From: Hemicordylus capensis
Lineage: Eukaryota > Chordata > Lepidosauria > Squamata > Cordylidae
Assembly (NCBI RefSeq): GCF_027244095.1
Contig: NC_069658.1
Coordinates: 48,409,001 to 48,473,000, forward strand
Length of the DNA stretch: 64,000 bases
Reading direction: 5' to 3'
Shown here: positions 60,470 through 64,000 of the stretch, in pieces
Layout of the letters: each line of letters starts with the position of its first letter
How positions within the stretch are numbered: position 1 is the stretch's first letter
Notes under the pieces: generated by a model
Seen by the model: only the letters and a program-made list of their open reading frames with translations
Told to the model about the DNA's origin: nothing
The model's database searches: none
Position numbers and translations under genes: made by a program

Positions 60470-61590
60470 GAGGAGGTATGAAGGCAAGGGAAGCTGAACT
60501 CACCCTGAAGCAGAAAAACCTGTAACCACTTCTGTTTCCTGGTATGTCTGTATGCAGTCTTGGTCATTTTCCAGATCTATTTTTAAATAACTCTTCGAAG
60601 GCATGATGACCAGAGAGATACAACTGGAAACAGTACATGGCAATTTATGAACCTAGCAAATGACTGAATTAAACTTCTGATATTGAACATAAGTGTTTAA
60701 AAATTAATACAGCATACCGAGCTTCCCAACACAGTAATATTTCATTTTTGCCCTCGTGCCTGTCTGGTTCTCTCATTGCTCTTTTGCATCCATAACAAAT
60801 TAAATGGTATGCTAGCAGTAGAATCTTTGCAAAAAACACTCTGATCATTTGACTGGAATGAAGCACATACAATCCCAAACTGCCTATGAAAACTAGATGT
60901 TACAGCCATTCCATAATAACATTGACTCAAACTCAGACCTAGCTCTGCTTTTCTTGCTCAACAGCTATGTGCATCTAAAAGTTCACAGTAGCCCTCCTTT
61001 GCCCATTTTGCTTATAAACACCTGCAGACACGTATTCCGATGACAATAACCAGACTCCAAAGCAGCCATTCCATTCTCTTGATACAGCACATGACCTGCT
61101 GGTTCTTATGCCATTTCCTCATATGGAAGACAACTGCGAAGACCTACTCTTACATATGGATGCAGTTAACACTGTGACACCATGTTATAAAAGCCAGACC
61201 ACTCCAGACTAATCTAGGCTGAATCTGTACTTCACGTTCTCTGCCTGCTGTTTCCTCCATCTTCTGTTTTGTTCAAGGGGAACAAGAAGGTTAAAGAACT
61301 CCAGCTGTGTCATCTGCAGAAGGGAGAGTTCTTTGTTTCTGATTCTCTTAACCTCAGACCATATGTACGTTTATTCATTTGAATGTATAAATGAATAATG
61401 CCTTATACACCTAGCTCAGAACTTCCTACACTGGGCAACATACTGCAGACTTGGAATACTTAGAACACAACATGCAGGGTTGTTCTTAGGGAAGGGCAAG
61501 CAGGGCAAATGCTTGGGCCAAGCTTCTGTTGCTGCCATGAAAATTAACTGAACGGGGCCCCCCACTGGCTGATTTGCTCCAGGCCCTGCA
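60470..61590. other. Probable ANKDD1B intron, nothing firmly recognised
   Basis: A ~45-codon open stretch on the plus strand near 61030-61210 follows an AG but has no donor or family support. No ankyrin-like exon on the minus strand. Confidence 0.4.
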
Positions 61591-61619
61591 CCCCACCAGC
61601 GCTCTCTATGTTGTCTCCC

Positions 61620-61823
61620 CTGACAACATGCATGCCATTGCGCAAGCGTGCAATGAAAAAATTGTGCAAATGTGGTTGCATGATAGTATAGTCATTATGT
61701 CCAATGGCTGTATTATCATGCAACCATGTTTACACAATTTGATTGTTTCACAAAGCACACTTGCATAACTATGTGCACTTTGTGTTACAACATGCATGGA
61801 AGTTTGAGCAGTATGTGAGCCAC
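61620..61823. mobile_element. Palindromic MITE with inner perfect-type stem
   Basis: AATTGTGCAAATGTGGTTGC then ATGATAGTA (61659 onward) pairs with TATTATCATGCAACCATGTT then TACACAATTT (to 61741). The outer GACAACATGCATG pairs with TACAACATGCATGG. It ends GTATGTGAGCCA, the terminus seen at 57614. Confidence 0.75.
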
Positions 61824-62049
61824 TGTGTTTTTTTCAAAGTTCTTTTATTCCAGCTTTTTTTGGGGGGGGGGGTACAGTTTATTTCAGGATTGCTGCAGAT
61901 TGCCAGCAGATGATGCGAAGAATATTACATGACGTCCTTGTATGTCATTTTATTTATCATCATCATTTATGCTGAATTTTGAATACATCGCCATCTGGAA
62001 GAGCCTCAAATTTTGTTGTGTTGTGATATTGTCAGACCCAGAATCCCTG

Positions 62050-63626
62050 GGTCCCACAGCGATCTGTACTGGGACTAGTGCTCTAACTTATTCATAAGTG
62101 ATCTAGAAGTTGGGGTAAGCAGCAAAGTGGCCAGATTTGCAGATGACACGAAGTTATTTAGGGTAGTGAAATCCACAACATATTGTGAGAGGCTCCAAAA
62201 GGATTTATTGAAACAGGGTGAGTGGGTGACAACATTACAAATGTGGTTCAGTGTAAGCAAGTGTAAAGTGATGCATATCGGGACAAAACCCCCCAACTTC
62301 ACATATACACTGATAAGGTCTGAGCTGCCAGCGACTGCAGTCACCACTTTTCCAAACTAAAGAGCCCCAGATGCTGTAGGGCTTTTATACAAATGCCCTT
62401 ATACAAATCTATGGTGTGGCCACATTTGGAGTACGGCATACAGTTCTGGTCACACCGTATCTTAAGGAGGACATTGTAGAACTGGGAAAGGTGCAGAAGA
62501 GGGTAACCAAGATGATCAGGGGCCAGGAGCACCTTCCTTATGAGGCAAGGCTACAGCTTTTTAGTTTGGAAAAGAGGCAACTACAGGAAGACATGATAGA
62601 GGTGTATAAAATTGTGCATGGAGTAGAGAAAGTGGACAGAGAGAAAATTTTCTCCCTCTCTCACAACACTAAAGCTAGGGGTTAGCCCATGAAACCGAAG
62701 GTCGAGAAATTTAGGACCAACAAAAGGAAGTACTTTTTCACACAGTGCACAATTAATCTATGGAATTATCTGCCATGGGATGTGGTGATGGCCACTAGCT
62801 TGGATGGCTTTAATAAGGGCTTAGACAAATTCATGGAGGACAGGTTTATCAATGGCTACTAGTCCAGTTGCTATAGGCCACCAGCCTCAGAGGCAAGATG
62901 TCTCTAAATACCAGTTACATGGAACCAACAGTAGGAGAAAGGGCATGCCCTCTCCTCTTGTCTGTGGGCTTCTCAGAGGCATCTGGCTGTTTTCCAGACT
63001 ACAAGATTTGCAACGCTGTTGCAAAGTGTAACAGAATGAGGCAGTGGTTTGAAAGCGTGAGTGCAGCAATTCTCAGGCAGTATTATATGCAATGTGACAA
63101 GGTTTTGCCCATGCATATTGCCTGTCACTGCAGCAGTTTTTCCAGGCAGGGAGCTTCCATATTCCACCTCTGGAACGCATCCACTGGCCCCTCCTCCTCA
63201 ATTTCAGGCCAACGGGGTTGTGGAGGGAGAGGGGGATCGCTGACGCAACAAAGCTTCTTTTTTAAAATTTTAAATTTCTTGGTGCACTTGCGCAAATCTG
63301 ATGTCAGGGGGAATCGCCATTCCAAAACAATGCCTTTTGTCATTGCAGGCTTTTGCAAGGCAAACAAAGACAAAAATTTTATTTAAAAAATCCAATGGTG
63401 GAGAAGGAAGGAGGAGGCAGAGGGAAGGGGAATGCTCTTCCAATGAGGGCGAGCAATCTGAATACGTGGGGGGGGGGGATCGGGCTGCCTGGACACTTAG
63501 TGAACACATAACAAAACTGTTAGTGCATAATCTGGAAAACACCCAGGTGGGCCACTGTGTGAAGCAGGATGCTGGACTAGATTAGGCCTCGGGGCTGATC
63601 AAGCAGGGCTTTTCTTATGTTCTTAA
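62050..63626 (+). mobile_element. CR1 LINE 3' part, interrupted by a DNA transposon
   Basis: RT end near 62120 ([13 protein letters not shown]), then [40 protein letters not shown] and QLFSLEKRQLQEDMIEVYKI, then the CR1 3' UTR (GGAATTATCTGCCATGGGAT, GGATGGCTTTAATAAGGGC). The end, GGATGCTGGACTAGATTAGG to CTTATGTTCTTA at 63626, is separated from the rest by an insertion (62987-63542). 5' truncated and decayed. Confidence 0.88.
62987..63542. mobile_element. Non-autonomous DNA transposon inside the CR1
   Basis: Left end CTGTTTTCCAGACTACAAG, right end the inverse, CATAATCTGGAAAACAC. About 556 bp, no transposase. In the uninterrupted CR1 at 26345 the flanks meet directly (GCATCTGGTGGGCCAC on its strand), so the boundaries come from comparison. 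Confidence 0.7.
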
Positions 63627-64000
63627 TATCAGTATGCACTCATCCGAACGAACAATTCTTAAAATCGGTTTGCCCCAGTAGCACAGCATAACCTTGGCAG
63701 AAAAATATGCTTGGATACAAGTGCCCTAAGAAAAATAACTTGTTTATTCTCAACCCAGCCCCATTAAGTGGCAGACTGACGAAAAGAGAGAAAGAAATGG
63801 TATGGTTGAAGTTTAAGGAAAGGACCTCTGAGAAGTTTCAAAACCTCCTGCAAATATAGTAGCTGACCATTTCAATGGATCTATGCTGAATAATTTTCCT
63901 TATCATTTAGGTCAGTGATTTGTTCCATTAGTTTCCAATATAATAGCAAAGAAAACAAACAGAAGCACAATGTTGTTTAGAATACCGAGAAAGTTCAAGA
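63627..64000. other. Window end, nothing recognised
   Basis: AT-rich, no exon, RNA gene or repeat family recognised. Confidence 0.5.

Noticed and set aside
61011-61210. Possible exon after CCTGCAG, reading DTAHDLLVLMPFPHMED
   Set aside because: No consensus donor at a suitable place, no family match, and it lies on the strand opposite to ANKDD1B.
51850-64000. Ankyrin-repeat exons of ANKDD1B on the minus strand
   Set aside because: Looked for ankyrin signatures and for an exon ending in a FYRWEK-like sequence as in ANKDD1A; none seen, so not annotated, though a diverged exon could have been missed by eye.

Overview
This is vertebrate nuclear DNA, most likely from a squamate reptile (lizard or snake). 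The repeats point there: Sauria-type SINEs with a BovB-like tail, L2-like, CR1 and R4/Dong-like LINEs, CORE-SINEs, Tc1/mariner and hAT MITEs, and many long foldback elements. The coding DNA is a classical split gene with GT-AG introns and a CpG-rich promoter. I saw no bacterial, viral or CRISPR-type system, and no exotic new gene system; what is unusual lies in the promoter, in an inverted repeat around one exon, and in the repeat landscape.

Two host genes are identifiable. POC5 (centriolar, centrin-binding protein) lies on the + strand: CpG-rich promoter about 4440-4960, a non-coding first exon ending at 4836, and twelve coding exons from the ATG at 7887 to the stop at 46204-46206. All exon phases join without conflict and give a predicted 578-residue protein. 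The last three coding exons of ANKDD1B (ankyrin repeat and death domain protein 1B) lie on the - strand (51849 down to 48274). They encode a death domain and a C-terminus ending in a CaaX-like CTIS. The two genes converge tail to tail, stop codons about 2.07 kb apart, the arrangement I recall for the human locus. The ankyrin exons of ANKDD1B were not found and should lie beyond 64000.

Layout: 1-4440 intergenic, almost all repeats; 4440-4960 promoter; 4837-46062 POC5 introns, packed with four large L2-like LINE copies (10031-13650, 15560-17213, 21769-24022, 35787-37440), a 2.5 kb CR1 copy (26345-28880), a Tc1-type element (29803-30573), a 1.37 kb foldback element (31761-33131), a 5S rRNA-derived SINE (40312-40606) and small palindromic MITEs; 46063-46510 last POC5 exon and 3' UTR; 46510-48270 intergenic; 48274-51849 ANKDD1B 3' exons; 51850-64000 probable ANKDD1B intron with foldback elements, SINEs, a nested LINE fragment and an interrupted CR1.

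How it works together: POC5 is needed for centriole elongation and acts in G2, and its promoter carries several CCAAT boxes plus a TTTGAA (CHR) element about 30 nt downstream of the last CCAAT, the layout of DREAM/MMB-controlled cell-cycle promoters. Coding exon 3 sits in the loop of a ~180-bp inverted repeat, which may matter for splicing. Everything here was read by eye; repeat boundaries are approximate unless a target-site duplication is given.
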